DNA of 8,206 nt, taken from the NCBI GenBank assembly GCA_020724945.1, contig DYFX01000049.1, positions 1 to 8,206 on the forward strand, given 5' to 3'. This DNA is from Candidatus Paceibacter sp. GTDB taxonomy: Bacteria > Patescibacteriota > Patescibacteriia > SG8-24 > DYFX01. Under the pieces are notes generated by a model. The model saw nothing but the letters and a program-made list of their open reading frames with translations, made no database searches and had not been told where the DNA came from. The translations under genes were made by a program, and so were the position numbers. Positions 1 through 5,692 of the stretch are shown here, piece after piece (within the stretch, counting starts at the first letter, position 1; every line of letters begins with the position of its first letter).

Positions 1-6
1 ATTTCC

Positions 7-747
7 ATGCGAATTCCTTACGACCTCCTCGACCCGATGTTCCTCGCGACGCGGGAGACCTTTCCGGGGGAGAAGAGTTTTCATGATTTGGCGCGCGGGT
101 TTTTCGCGCGGGAGACGGCCGCGGCGCGGGCGGCGAAGGTCGCGGACGCTTGGGCGGACGGCGGCGTGCTCGTGCATATGGCGAATCCGGAGCAGATCGA
201 CGACCTCTTCGCGCACATCGAACGCGAGACGCGCGTGCGCTACCTTTCGACCACCTACCTCCAGAAGGACATCCGCACCTCCGTGTACGCCATCGGCCGC
301 GGCACGGGGCTGATCCTCGACCCGACGCGCGTCCGCGTCGAGCATGTCTCGGTGAGCGACTGCCGGAGCGAGACGGATCATCTCGGACGCCTCGAGGCGC
401 AGGACGACCTGCGCGTCACGGATATCGCCGCGCTGCGCGCCGCGCTCCTCGAACGGCCGCGCGACGACTGGAACGAGGTCAACGCGAGCTTCGAGGGCCC
501 GTCGCCCGTCCTCGGCTTCTTCGCGCTCGACGGCGCGATGTCGAAGCTCTACGCCGCGGCGCTCCTCATCAAGTCCGGCGGCCTCCTGCCCGTCTTCACC
601 TATAACAGGGAGGCGAACCTCCTCGCGCCGTTCGCGCCGGCGCCGGACGACATCCTCGCGCTCGCGGACAGGACGGCGAACCCGCATCTTCGCGAGCGAT
701 ACCGATCGCTCGCGCCGCTCCTGGAGAAAGAAAAGACCCCGGCGTGA
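7..747 (+). CDS. Hypothetical soluble protein, 246 aa, family not recognised
   Basis: I do not recognise this protein. It has no signal peptide and no convincing membrane segment, so a cytoplasmic location is likely. The N-terminal third is helical and Ala/Arg/Glu-rich (about residues 25-50). Then comes a mixed region with likely beta strands around VLVHM (about 54-58) and GLILDP (about 101-106). The C-terminal half has a conserved-looking core around residues 157-200 (WNEVNASFEGPSP, then an LDGAMSKLYAAALL helix and a PVFTYNRE strand). High-GC codon use and strong third-position G/C bias support real coding. The frame is open back to base 1, so the start could lie upstream of the window; the ATG at 7 is only the first visible one, and no ribosome binding site can be judged. 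The TGA stop sits in the loop of a terminator hairpin. The next gene is convergent. Confidence 0.75.
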   Translation: MRIPYDLLDPMFLATRETFPGEKSFHDLARGFFARETAAARAAKVADAWADGGVLVHMANPEQIDDLFAHIERETRVRYLSTTYLQKDIRTSVYAIGRGTGLILDPTRVRVEHVSVSDCRSETDHLGRLEAQDDLRVTDIAALRAALLERPRDDWNEVNASFEGPSPVLGFFALDGAMSKLYAAALLIKSGGLLPVFTYNREANLLAPFAPAPDDILALADRTANPHLRERYRSLAPLLEKEKTPA

Positions 748-759
748 GGCCGGGGTTTC
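726..759. terminator. Probable bidirectional intrinsic terminator between convergent genes
   Basis: A perfect 8-bp stem, ACCCCGGC (736-743) with GCCGGGGT (749-756), closes a 5-base loop GTGAG. It is followed by a short T run on the plus strand and preceded by an A-rich tract (726-734) that becomes a T-rich tail on the minus strand. It sits between the ends of the plus gene (stop 745-747, inside the loop) and the minus gene (stop 764-766), so it can end both transcripts. Confidence 0.85.
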
Positions 760-763
760 CGTT

Positions 764-1627
764 TCAGACGGAGCGGAGCGTGATCATGGGCTTGCCGCCG
801 TCCTTCCAATCGAGGACGGAGCGCTTGGTGTCGAAGACGGGCTTGCCGAGCTTCGTGGCCGCATCCACGCGGGCGCGGACATCCGGGCAGTGCTCCCAGC
901 CGGGGAGCAGGAAGACGCAGTCGCCGGCGCGCTCGAGGATGGCGCGGATCGTGAAGTCGTAGATCGGCTCGGGCACGCGGTAGCCGCCGCTCTCGAAGTA
1001 GCTGGCGTTCATCTGCGGGGTGAAGCAGGCGATGCCGGCGTTCCAGAGATCGATGGCGGCGTGGCGCGCCGCGTCGATGTTGTCGCGGATCTGCTTGAGG
1101 TCCGGACCGGCGGCGCCTTCGGCCCAGAACGGGCCGTCGAGCACGGCGATCTTCAGCTTCACGGCCGCCTCGTCGAAGAGCAGCCCTTCGCCGAGACCTT
1201 CGTAGCGGTAGGTCATGTGCTTGCGGCCGGCGCGCCACTCGTTCGTCTCGCGCAGGCTCGGGAAGCTCGGCTTGTCGAGGCGCGTCATGAGCTCGATCTC
1301 GCCGCGCCCGCCCGTCGAATCGACGACATTGCCCGCGCCGGCCAGGAAGTCCATGGCGGGCAGGAGGCGCTTGTCGAAAGCGACATAGACCGGTTCCTCC
1401 ACGCTGGTGAAGGACTGGAAGTGGTGCGTGTTGAGATGCGGCACGAAGATGGCGTAGCCGTTCTGCCAGAAGGGCACGGCGTACTGCACGGCCGTCCGGA
1501 TGTTCCGGTCGATGGCGGCGTTGTCGGGCTGGCCGTGGGGGCCGGCGTAGTACTTGGCCGCGATGTAGCCCAGCTTCGGCGGCCAGGCCGCCGGCTGGGC
1601 GGGGTCTTTCTGTCCGCTCGATGCCAC
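764..1627 (-). CDS. Duplicated DUF4406 / nucleoside 2-deoxyribosyltransferase-like protein, 287 aa
   Basis: The protein consists of two related halves, about residues 18-125 and 159-267. Each begins with a beta strand and a Gly/Pro turn (GYIAAKYYAGP; KIAVLDGPFW). Each then has an Asp/Asn-Ile-(x)-Ala/Thr helix, a Trp-x-x-Gly turn and a strand ending FVPHLN or FTPQMN. This is the Rossmann-like order of DUF4406 and nucleoside 2-deoxyribosyltransferase relatives. Only the second half keeps the hallmark FLLPGWE (Glu245), followed by a helix and LGKPVFD; the matching place in the first half reads GNVVDSTGGRGE. The start is the GTG at 1627, because AAAGGAG lies six bases before it; an ATG at 1684 in the same frame has no such signal and would add a basic 19-residue extension. 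The CPBP gene lies 58 bases upstream on the same strand. Substrate and reaction are unknown; the family link is from memory of motifs, not a search. Confidence 0.75.
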   Translation of the reverse strand: MASSGQKDPAQPAAWPPKLGYIAAKYYAGPHGQPDNAAIDRNIRTAVQYAVPFWQNGYAIFVPHLNTHHFQSFTSVEEPVYVAFDKRLLPAMDFLAGAGNVVDSTGGRGEIELMTRLDKPSFPSLRETNEWRAGRKHMTYRYEGLGEGLLFDEAAVKLKIAVLDGPFWAEGAAGPDLKQIRDNIDAARHAAIDLWNAGIACFTPQMNASYFESGGYRVPEPIYDFTIRAILERAGDCVFLLPGWEHCPDVRARVDAATKLGKPVFDTKRSVLDWKDGGKPMITLRSV

Positions 1628-1633
1628 GTCGTT

Positions 1634-1640
1634 CTCCTTT
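1634..1640 (-). promoter_or_regulatory. Strong Shine-Dalgarno site that fixes a GTG start
   Basis: On the minus strand AAAGGAG is followed by six bases (AACGAC) and then GTG at 1627-1625. It is the only strong ribosome binding site seen in the window, and it decides the start of the DUF4406-like gene in favour of GTG over the upstream ATG at 1684. Confidence 0.8.
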
Positions 1641-1685
1641 GAAGGTGCTGGCCGGACCTTCGCAGGAAAAAGGCCGCGCGTCAAG

Positions 1686-2402
1686 TCAGGAGGCGAGGCC
1701 GAAGAGCGTGGCGAGGATGCCGGCGGCGTTGAAGACCGCGTGGAGCCAGACGCCGATCCAGAGGTTGTGCGTGCGGCGCACGGCGTAGGTGATGATGAGC
1801 AGGAAGGGCGCGAAGAGCAGCATGGTGCCGAGGCCGAAGGGGAGATGGAACAGGATCCAGCCGATGCCGGCGTGGACCCAGGCCATGCGTCCGAAGGCGC
1901 GCTCCTGCCCCGGCAGCAGCCAGCCGTGCCAGAGGAGCTCTTCGCCCAGGATGTTGAGGAGGAACATCGGCGCCCAGGCCAGCAGGATCCACGGCGTCGC
2001 GTCGGCGAGCGGGCCGCTGCGGATGAACCAGGGCTGGGGCTCGAAGCCCGGCCAGAAGGCGCCGAGCAGCGCCGCCCAGATCGCCGTGAACGCCACCGTG
2101 CCGACGCCGACCGTGCCGATCAGCACCACATCGATCCGGTCGATGGGGCGGAAGCGCGCGCGCTGGAGGATGTCGGCGCGGCTCCGGCAGCCTTCGGAGC
2201 GCAGGAGCATGATCGCCGCGAGCAGGAGGACGCCGAAGCCCAGCCCGCCGGAGACGAACCAGGCGAGCGGGGGAGACATCCCGAACTGCACGAAGGCGGG
2301 AAGGGCGATGCGGGTCACGCCGTACATAAGGAGCATCCCTCCGCCGTAGGCGAGGACGGTGGGAAGCATCCCGAGGGCAGGAGCGGGGTGGCGTACGGCC
2401 AT
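1686..2402 (-). CDS. CPBP-family intramembrane protease-like protein (CAAX protease / abortive infection family), 238 aa
   Basis: This is a polytopic membrane protein with about six to eight hydrophobic segments. The C-terminal half carries the three CPBP motifs: GEELLWHG (Glu154-Glu155), ILFH (His186) and WLHAVFN (His221, Asn225). In this family the glutamates and histidines form the intramembrane glutamic-protease site. Members process prenylated proteins, mature peptides or act in immunity; the role here is unknown. Motif 1 is normally EExxxR; here the Arg position is His159. I chose ATG 2402 because an extended -10 (TGGTATCCT, 2419-2411) ends eight bases before it and the tRNA terminator lies just upstream, so a short or absent leader is likely. 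The ATG at 2420 would add six residues, lies inside that promoter and has no Shine-Dalgarno. The stop is TGA. Confidence 0.85.
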   Translation of the reverse strand: MAVRHPAPALGMLPTVLAYGGGMLLMYGVTRIALPAFVQFGMSPPLAWFVSGGLGFGVLLLAAIMLLRSEGCRSRADILQRARFRPIDRIDVVLIGTVGVGTVAFTAIWAALLGAFWPGFEPQPWFIRSGPLADATPWILLAWAPMFLLNILGEELLWHGWLLPGQERAFGRMAWVHAGIGWILFHLPFGLGTMLLFAPFLLIITYAVRRTHNLWIGVWLHAVFNAAGILATLFGLAS

Positions 2403-2410
2403 ACGCCTCA

Positions 2411-2419
2411 AGGATACCA
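2411..2419 (-). promoter_or_regulatory. Extended -10 promoter element for the CPBP gene
   Basis: Minus-strand TGG-TATCCT matches the TGn-TATnnT extended -10 pattern. It starts eight bases after the end of the tRNA terminator and ends eight bases before ATG 2402. No convincing -35 is seen, as expected for an extended -10. The transcript would begin within a few bases of the start codon. Confidence 0.5.
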
Positions 2420-2426
2420 TGGACGG

Positions 2427-2450
2427 AAAAACCCGCCTTTCGGGGCGGGT
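2427..2450 (-). terminator. Intrinsic terminator of the tRNA-Val gene
   Basis: On the minus strand a 7-bp stem ACCCGCC / GGCGGGT with loop CCGAAA is followed directly by a T run (the stem's last T at 2431 plus 2430-2427). It begins five bases after the encoded CCA end of the tRNA and separates it from the CPBP gene. Confidence 0.88.
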
Positions 2451-2455
2451 GTTTC

Positions 2456-2532
2456 TGGTGCGCGCTAAAGGAGTCGAACCTTTGACCTTCTCGACGTCAA
2501 CGAGACGCTCTAGCCAACTGAGCTAAGCGCGC
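2456..2532 (-). tRNA. tRNA-Val, anticodon GAC, CCA end encoded
   Basis: The 77-nt minus-strand sequence folds as a complete cloverleaf: acceptor GCGCGCT/AGCGCGC (7 bp), D stem GCTC/GAGC with loop AGTTGGCTA, anticodon stem TCTCG/CGAGA with loop TTGACGT, 5-base variable region, T stem AAAGG/CCTTT with loop TTCGACT, discriminator A and encoded CCA. The anticodon GAC (2498-2496) reads the valine codons GTC and GTT; GTC is the dominant valine codon in the neighbouring genes. A promoter lies upstream and a hairpin terminator downstream, so it is a single-gene transcription unit. Confidence 0.97.
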
Positions 2533-2551
2533 GGGCTTGCTCACGCGTCCT

Positions 2552-2580
2552 AGGCTACCGCAGACGGCGGGAAATGGCAA
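2552..2580 (-). promoter_or_regulatory. Sigma-70-type promoter of tRNA-Val
   Basis: On the minus strand TTGCCA (2580-2575) and TAGCCT (2557-2552) are separated by exactly 17 bases. Transcription would start near 2545, about 13 bases before the mature tRNA 5' end. It is divergent from the promoter at 2617-2625. Confidence 0.7.
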
Positions 2581-2616
2581 GACCCGGGGCCTGTCCACTT
2601 CACCGCGCGCGATGAG

Positions 2617-2625
2617 TGCTATACT
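2617..2625 (+). promoter_or_regulatory. Extended -10 promoter giving a near-leaderless mRNA
   Basis: TGC-TATACT is a close match to the extended -10 consensus. The only -35-like bases (CTTCAC or TTCACC, 2598-2604) are poor. With a start about seven bases after the -10, the mRNA would begin at about 2632, three to six bases before ATG 2638. No Shine-Dalgarno is present. Confidence 0.65.
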
Positions 2626-2637
2626 TTCCTCATCACT

Positions 2638-3705
2638 ATGCGCGTCTTCAAGGGCACCATCCTCGCCGCCTTCCTTCTCGCCGTCCTCGCCGGCGTCGGG
2701 TACGGCGTGCTGACCGTGAAGCGCGCGGCCGACGCGTCCTCGCTCGCGAACATCGTCGTCGAGCCGGCGCCGCCGCAGCCGCCGATGCCGGAGGAACCGA
2801 AGCGCGTCGATCCGCGCCTCGAAGGCCTCCTGGCCCGCGAGGACGGCGCGCGCCTGCTTTGGGCGCCGGAGGCGGGCGAACGGCCGATCGCCGCCGGTTT
2901 CGCCGACAACGGGACGCTCATCGTCAGCGCCACCGCGACCGAGGGCAAGGAGGCGCGCTGGAAGATCCTGCGCGTCGACCTCGCCACGGCCGCCGCGACG
3001 ACGCTCTTCGACGGCACGAAGCCGCGCACCGTCTCGTCGCACCGCGCGGCGCACCGCAACGCCGGGACGATGTGCCACTCGGCGCCCGACGAGCGCGGCG
3101 TCCGCGAGATCTGGTGCGCAGGCCTCGACGGCGCGGACGAGAAACGGCTCACGCGCCACGACGGCGCGGAGGATCTCGTCGCCCCCGCCATCTCCCCGGA
3201 CGGCGTCTGGGTCGCCTTCGAGGTGAACGACGATCGTGCGCGGCGTCCGACGGGCGGCTCCATCTGGAAGATCGGCCTCAACGGCGCCAACATCCAGCAG
3301 CTGACGCGCGGCGGCGACGACCGCGCGCCGAGCTGGTCCGAAGACGGCCGCAGGATCCTGTTCCAGCGACGCGCGCCGAACGGCCGCTGGGACGCCTATG
3401 TGATGGATGCCGACGGCAAGAACCCCGCGCCGCTCCTGCGCACCAACGACGAGGACGAGCTCTGGCCCGCGCCCCGCGGCGCCTCCGACGAGATCGTCCT
3501 GGCGGAAGCCGCCGGCGACGGGCCTGCGCGCGTGAAGGCGCTCGACGGCGTCACCAAGTCCGGCCGCTACCTGACCTCCGGCGCGTACGGCGCCGAGACC
3601 TCGCCTTCGGCCTCGCCCGACGGCCTGCTGGTCAGCTTCCTGGCCCCGCTGTCGCCCGAGGAACCGGACCGCATCGGGGTCTGGCTCGTCGAGGCCGCCC
3701 CTTGA
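2638..3705 (+). CDS. Membrane-anchored TolB-like (PD40/WD40-like) beta-propeller protein, 355 aa
   Basis: A short basic N-terminus (Arg2, Lys5) precedes one hydrophobic segment at about residues 7-26. It has no lipobox Cys, so it is a signal anchor or uncleaved signal. A Pro-rich linker follows (about 41-57), and then repeated beta-propeller blades. The blades show the PD40 pattern 'P-x-[WI/A]-S-P/E-D-G' at 183-189 (PAISPDG), 231-237 (PSWSEDG) and 323-329 (PSASPDG), each followed by a hydrophobic strand (VAFEV, ILFQR, VSFLA). 'LTRHDG' and 'LTRGGDD' mark ends of blades. Such domains act outside the cytoplasmic membrane as protein-binding scaffolds (TolB and relatives); a specific partner cannot be named. 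Cys146 and Cys160 could form a disulfide. The gene has its own extended -10 promoter with almost no leader. No tol/pal gene is nearby, so it should not be called tolB. Confidence 0.82.
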   Translation: MRVFKGTILAAFLLAVLAGVGYGVLTVKRAADASSLANIVVEPAPPQPPMPEEPKRVDPRLEGLLAREDGARLLWAPEAGERPIAAGFADNGTLIVSATATEGKEARWKILRVDLATAAATTLFDGTKPRTVSSHRAAHRNAGTMCHSAPDERGVREIWCAGLDGADEKRLTRHDGAEDLVAPAISPDGVWVAFEVNDDRARRPTGGSIWKIGLNGANIQQLTRGGDDRAPSWSEDGRRILFQRRAPNGRWDAYVMDADGKNPAPLLRTNDEDELWPAPRGASDEIVLAEAAGDGPARVKALDGVTKSGRYLTSGAYGAETSPSASPDGLLVSFLAPLSPEEPDRIGVWLVEAAP

Positions 3706-3730
3706 AAAAGTCCGTCGGAACCGCTACGGT
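3702..3730 (+). promoter_or_regulatory. Candidate promoter overlapping the end of the TolB-like gene, leaderless for the next gene
   Basis: TTGAAA (3702-3707), which contains the TGA stop of the upstream gene, and TACGGT (3725-3730) are separated by exactly 17 bases. A start about seven bases later falls at about 3737, two bases before ATG 3739. The stretch 3723-3738 matches 2618-2633 at 12 of 16 positions, including GCTA at its start and TCCTCAT at its end. Confidence 0.5.
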
Positions 3731-3738
3731 CTCCTCAT

Positions 3739-4083
3739 ATGGTGCGTAAGATCGCCATCGCACTCGCCGCCGCCCTGCTCGCCGCCGCGCTTCACGCGGT
3801 CGCGATGGGTCTTTGGCATGAGCGACACGCCGAGCCGTTCCACTCGGGACAGTTCGCGCTGACCTGTCCGATGGGCTATGTCTGCCCGGTCTCGCCCGCG
3901 GCGCTCCGGGCGGCGCTGACGGCTCCGACGCCCGAGGGCTTCAAGACGCTGTTCACGATCTTCCTCACGCTCGTCGCGGCGCTGTGCGCCTACCTGATCG
4001 ACCGCGCGCGATACCGTCCGCCGGACTTCGTGCCGACGCCGAACTCCCCGCCGGGGTTGCGTTCGATCTTCAAGAAGGAATGA
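3739..4083 (+). CDS. Small two-TM membrane protein with His/Met/Cys-rich outer loop, 114 aa
   Basis: I do not recognise the family. Two hydrophobic segments are visible (about residues 5-24 and 70-87). Positive charges flank the outside of both (Arg3/Lys4; Arg89, Arg91, Arg93), which predicts both termini in the cytoplasm and a loop of about 45 residues outside. That loop and its edges contain His19, Met23, His27, His30, His35, Cys43, Met45 and Cys49, including the motif TCPMGYVCP. Clustered His, Met and Cys are typical of copper-binding surfaces, and the gene sits just before a heavy-metal export operon, so a role in metal binding or delivery is a reasonable inference but unproven. The Cys pair could instead be a structural disulfide. 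The tail (94-114) is Pro-rich and ends in Lys-Lys-Glu. No Shine-Dalgarno is seen; the start follows a -10-like hexamer by eight bases. Confidence 0.75.
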   Translation: MVRKIAIALAAALLAAALHAVAMGLWHERHAEPFHSGQFALTCPMGYVCPVSPAALRAALTAPTPEGFKTLFTIFLTLVAALCAYLIDRARYRPPDFVPTPNSPPGLRSIFKKE

Positions 4084-4124
4084 AGGCCGCGGTCATCTGA
4101 CCGTCCGTCTTTCATTCCTTTTCG
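4075..4124 (+). terminator. Long hairpin between the small membrane gene and the metal operon (terminator or attenuator)
   Basis: AAGGAATGAA (4075-4084) pairs perfectly with TTCATTCCTT (4111-4120), and an inner stem CGGTC/GACCG (4090-4094 and 4099-4103) with loop ATCT caps it. The 3' arm runs into CCTTTTC, a modest T tract. The TGA stop of the upstream gene lies within the 5' arm. It ends about ten bases before the next start codon. A factor-independent terminator is the simplest reading; the short T run leaves partial readthrough or conditional attenuation possible. Confidence 0.65.
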
Positions 4125-4131
4125 CTTACCT

Positions 4132-5478
4132 ATGAAATCCCATCGATTCGCGGTGGACGGCATGAGTTGCCGCAGCTGCGAACTCACCATCGAACGGAAG
4201 CTGAAGGGCGTGCCCGGCGTCGCTTCCGTCGAGGCGGACGCGCCGCGCGGCGAGGTCCGTCTCGATTGCGACGGCCCGGCCCCTTCGCTCGATGTCCTGA
4301 ACGCGGCGCTCGGCGGCGAGACCTACATCCTGCGCGGCTGCGAGACGCCTTCATCCCTGAAGCGCCCCTCGATCGGACAGATCCTCGGCGCCTTCGCGGC
4401 CGTCTTCCTGCTCGGCTGGCTCGCTTCGAGAATCGGCCTGCTCGACATGAACTTCGCGGTGGACGGCGCCGGCGGCTTCTGGGCCGTGTTCATGATCGGC
4501 CTCCTGGCGGCCGCGTCCTCCTGCATCGCCGTCTCCGGCGGCCTCCTGCTCTCCTCGGCCGCCAACTACAACAGGCGCTACGGCTCGGCCGACGGCATCA
4601 CGCGCATGACGCCCGTCTTCATGTTCGTCGCCGGCCGCACGCTCTCCTACGCGCTCTTCGGCGGCCTCATCGCCATGATCGGCAAGCTGCTCTCGCCGTC
4701 GCCCTTCTTCACCGGCGCGCTCGTCGTGCTGGCGGCGTCCTACATGCTCATCATGGGGCTCGACATGCTGAAGCTCGCGCCGGCCTGGCTCCGGGCGATC
4801 CAGCCGCGGATGCCGAAATGGATCGCCCGCCGCGTCGTCGACGCCGAAGGCCGCGAACATCCCGCGGTGCCGTTCCTGCTCGGCGGAGCGACCTTCTTCA
4901 TCCCGTGCGGCTTCACGCAGGCGCTCCAGATCTACGCGCTCACGGTCGGCAGCTTCGCCCAAGGCGGCATGATCCTGGCGGCCTTCGCGCTCGGCACCGC
5001 GCCGTCGCTCCTCGCGCTCGGCTGGGCCTCCACATCCCTCAAAGGCAAGGCGGGGGAGCGCTTCTTCCGCTTCGCCGGCGCGCTCGTCGTCGTGCTCGGG
5101 TTCTGGAACCTGCAGAACGGCATGACGGCGATGGGGTATCCGCTCCGCCTGCCCGACCTCCGCGCGGCTCCCGCCGTCGCCGCCGAAGACCCGAATGTGC
5201 AGGTCGTCGACGGCGTGCAGGTCATCCGCATGCGGCTCGGCGTGAATCCCGCCTATCATCCGAGCGACTCGTACATCATCAAGGCCGGCATGCCGGTCCG
5301 GTTGGAGATCGCGGGCATCGGCACCGGCTGCCGCGGAGTCCTCACGGTCCCGAAGGCTCGCGCGAGCGTCGCGCTCACCCGCCAGCTCAACATCCTCGAA
5401 TTCACCCCGAAGAATCCCGGCACCTACGCGTTCAGCTGCGCCATGGGCATGTTCCCCGGGATCATCACCGCTATCTGA
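4132..5478 (+). CDS. HMA / UreH-like (TauE/SafE-type) membrane domain / cupredoxin fusion, heavy-metal handling, 448 aa
   Basis: Three domains follow in order. Residues 4-70 form an HMA metal-binding domain with GMSCRSC (Cys13, Cys16), which would bind Cu(I) or a similar ion in the cytoplasm. Residues about 80-335 form a six-or-so-TM domain of the UreH_2 / TauE-SafE-like kind, with Ser-Ser-Cys131 in an early helix and PCGFTQ (Pro258, Cys259) in a later helix, followed by the typical A-L-T-V-G-S and F-A-L-G-T-A-P stretches. Residues about 355-448 form a cupredoxin-like domain on the far side of the membrane, with Cys400 (GTGC), FTPKNPGTYAFSC (Cys436) and Met438/Met440 as likely copper ligands. 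The order suggests one protein that takes metal on the inside, a membrane pore, and an outer acceptor. No Shine-Dalgarno precedes the ATG; the HMA fold begins at once, so the start is secure. One base separates it from the next gene. Confidence 0.88.
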   Translation: MKSHRFAVDGMSCRSCELTIERKLKGVPGVASVEADAPRGEVRLDCDGPAPSLDVLNAALGGETYILRGCETPSSLKRPSIGQILGAFAAVFLLGWLASRIGLLDMNFAVDGAGGFWAVFMIGLLAAASSCIAVSGGLLLSSAANYNRRYGSADGITRMTPVFMFVAGRTLSYALFGGLIAMIGKLLSPSPFFTGALVVLAASYMLIMGLDMLKLAPAWLRAIQPRMPKWIARRVVDAEGREHPAVPFLLGGATFFIPCGFTQALQIYALTVGSFAQGGMILAAFALGTAPSLLALGWASTSLKGKAGERFFRFAGALVVVLGFWNLQNGMTAMGYPLRLPDLRAAPAVAAEDPNVQVVDGVQVIRMRLGVNPAYHPSDSYIIKAGMPVRLEIAGIGTGCRGVLTVPKARASVALTRQLNILEFTPKNPGTYAFSCAMGMFPGIITAI

Positions 5479-5479
5479 T

Positions 5480-5692
5480 ATGAAGACCATCATCAGGATC
5501 GACGGCATGCATTGCGGCTCCTGCAAGGCCTTGATCGAAGATGTCGCCAAGGACATGTCGGGCGTCGTCGCCTGCGATGTCGACATCGCGCATGCGCAGG
5601 CCGTCATCGAGCACACCGACGCCTTCGAAGCGTCCGAATTCATCGCCGAAGTCGCCGGCCTCGGCGCCGGCTACAAGGCCCGACTCGTATGA
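5480..5692 (+). CDS. Stand-alone HMA-domain metallochaperone (CopZ-like), 70 aa
   Basis: The whole protein is one heavy-metal-associated domain, the usual length for a CopZ/Atx1-type copper chaperone. The ligand motif is GMHCGSC (Cys12, Cys15) after the first strand, followed by the first helix (KALIEDVAKDM) and a central strand around VVACDVDIAHAQAVIEH. The C-terminus GLGAGYKARLV matches the G-Y-x-A-x-L ending typical of HMA domains. It would carry Cu(I) in the cytoplasm and pass it to the HMA domains of the genes on either side. It starts one base after the stop of the fusion gene, and its last codon and stop overlap the ATPase start in ATGA, so translation of the three is likely coupled. 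The linker residues Gly-Ser between the cysteines differ from those of its neighbours. The metal is inferred, not shown. Confidence 0.9.
   Translation: MKTIIRIDGMHCGSCKALIEDVAKDMSGVVACDVDIAHAQAVIEHTDAFEASEFIAEVAGLGAGYKARLV

Noticed and set aside
890..1642. A 250-codon plus-strand frame over the DUF4406-like gene, and a 242-codon one at 1740-2468 over the CPBP gene
   Set aside because: The minus-strand reading frames carry the conserved motifs and, for the first, a Shine-Dalgarno site. The second also runs through the tRNA terminator hairpin.
1628..1684. Longer version of the DUF4406-like protein starting at ATG 1684
   Set aside because: The AAAGGAG site is correctly placed for GTG 1627, and the extra 19 residues look like translated leader.
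2638..3705. Calling the beta-propeller gene tolB
   Set aside because: Only the PD40-type blades match; the usual TolB N-terminal domain and tol-pal neighbours are absent and the protein is membrane-anchored.
4351..5643. A 430-codon minus-strand frame opposite the HMA/UreH/cupredoxin gene
   Set aside because: It shows low-complexity Glu/Asp/Arg/Ala content and no motif, and covers a well-supported gene.
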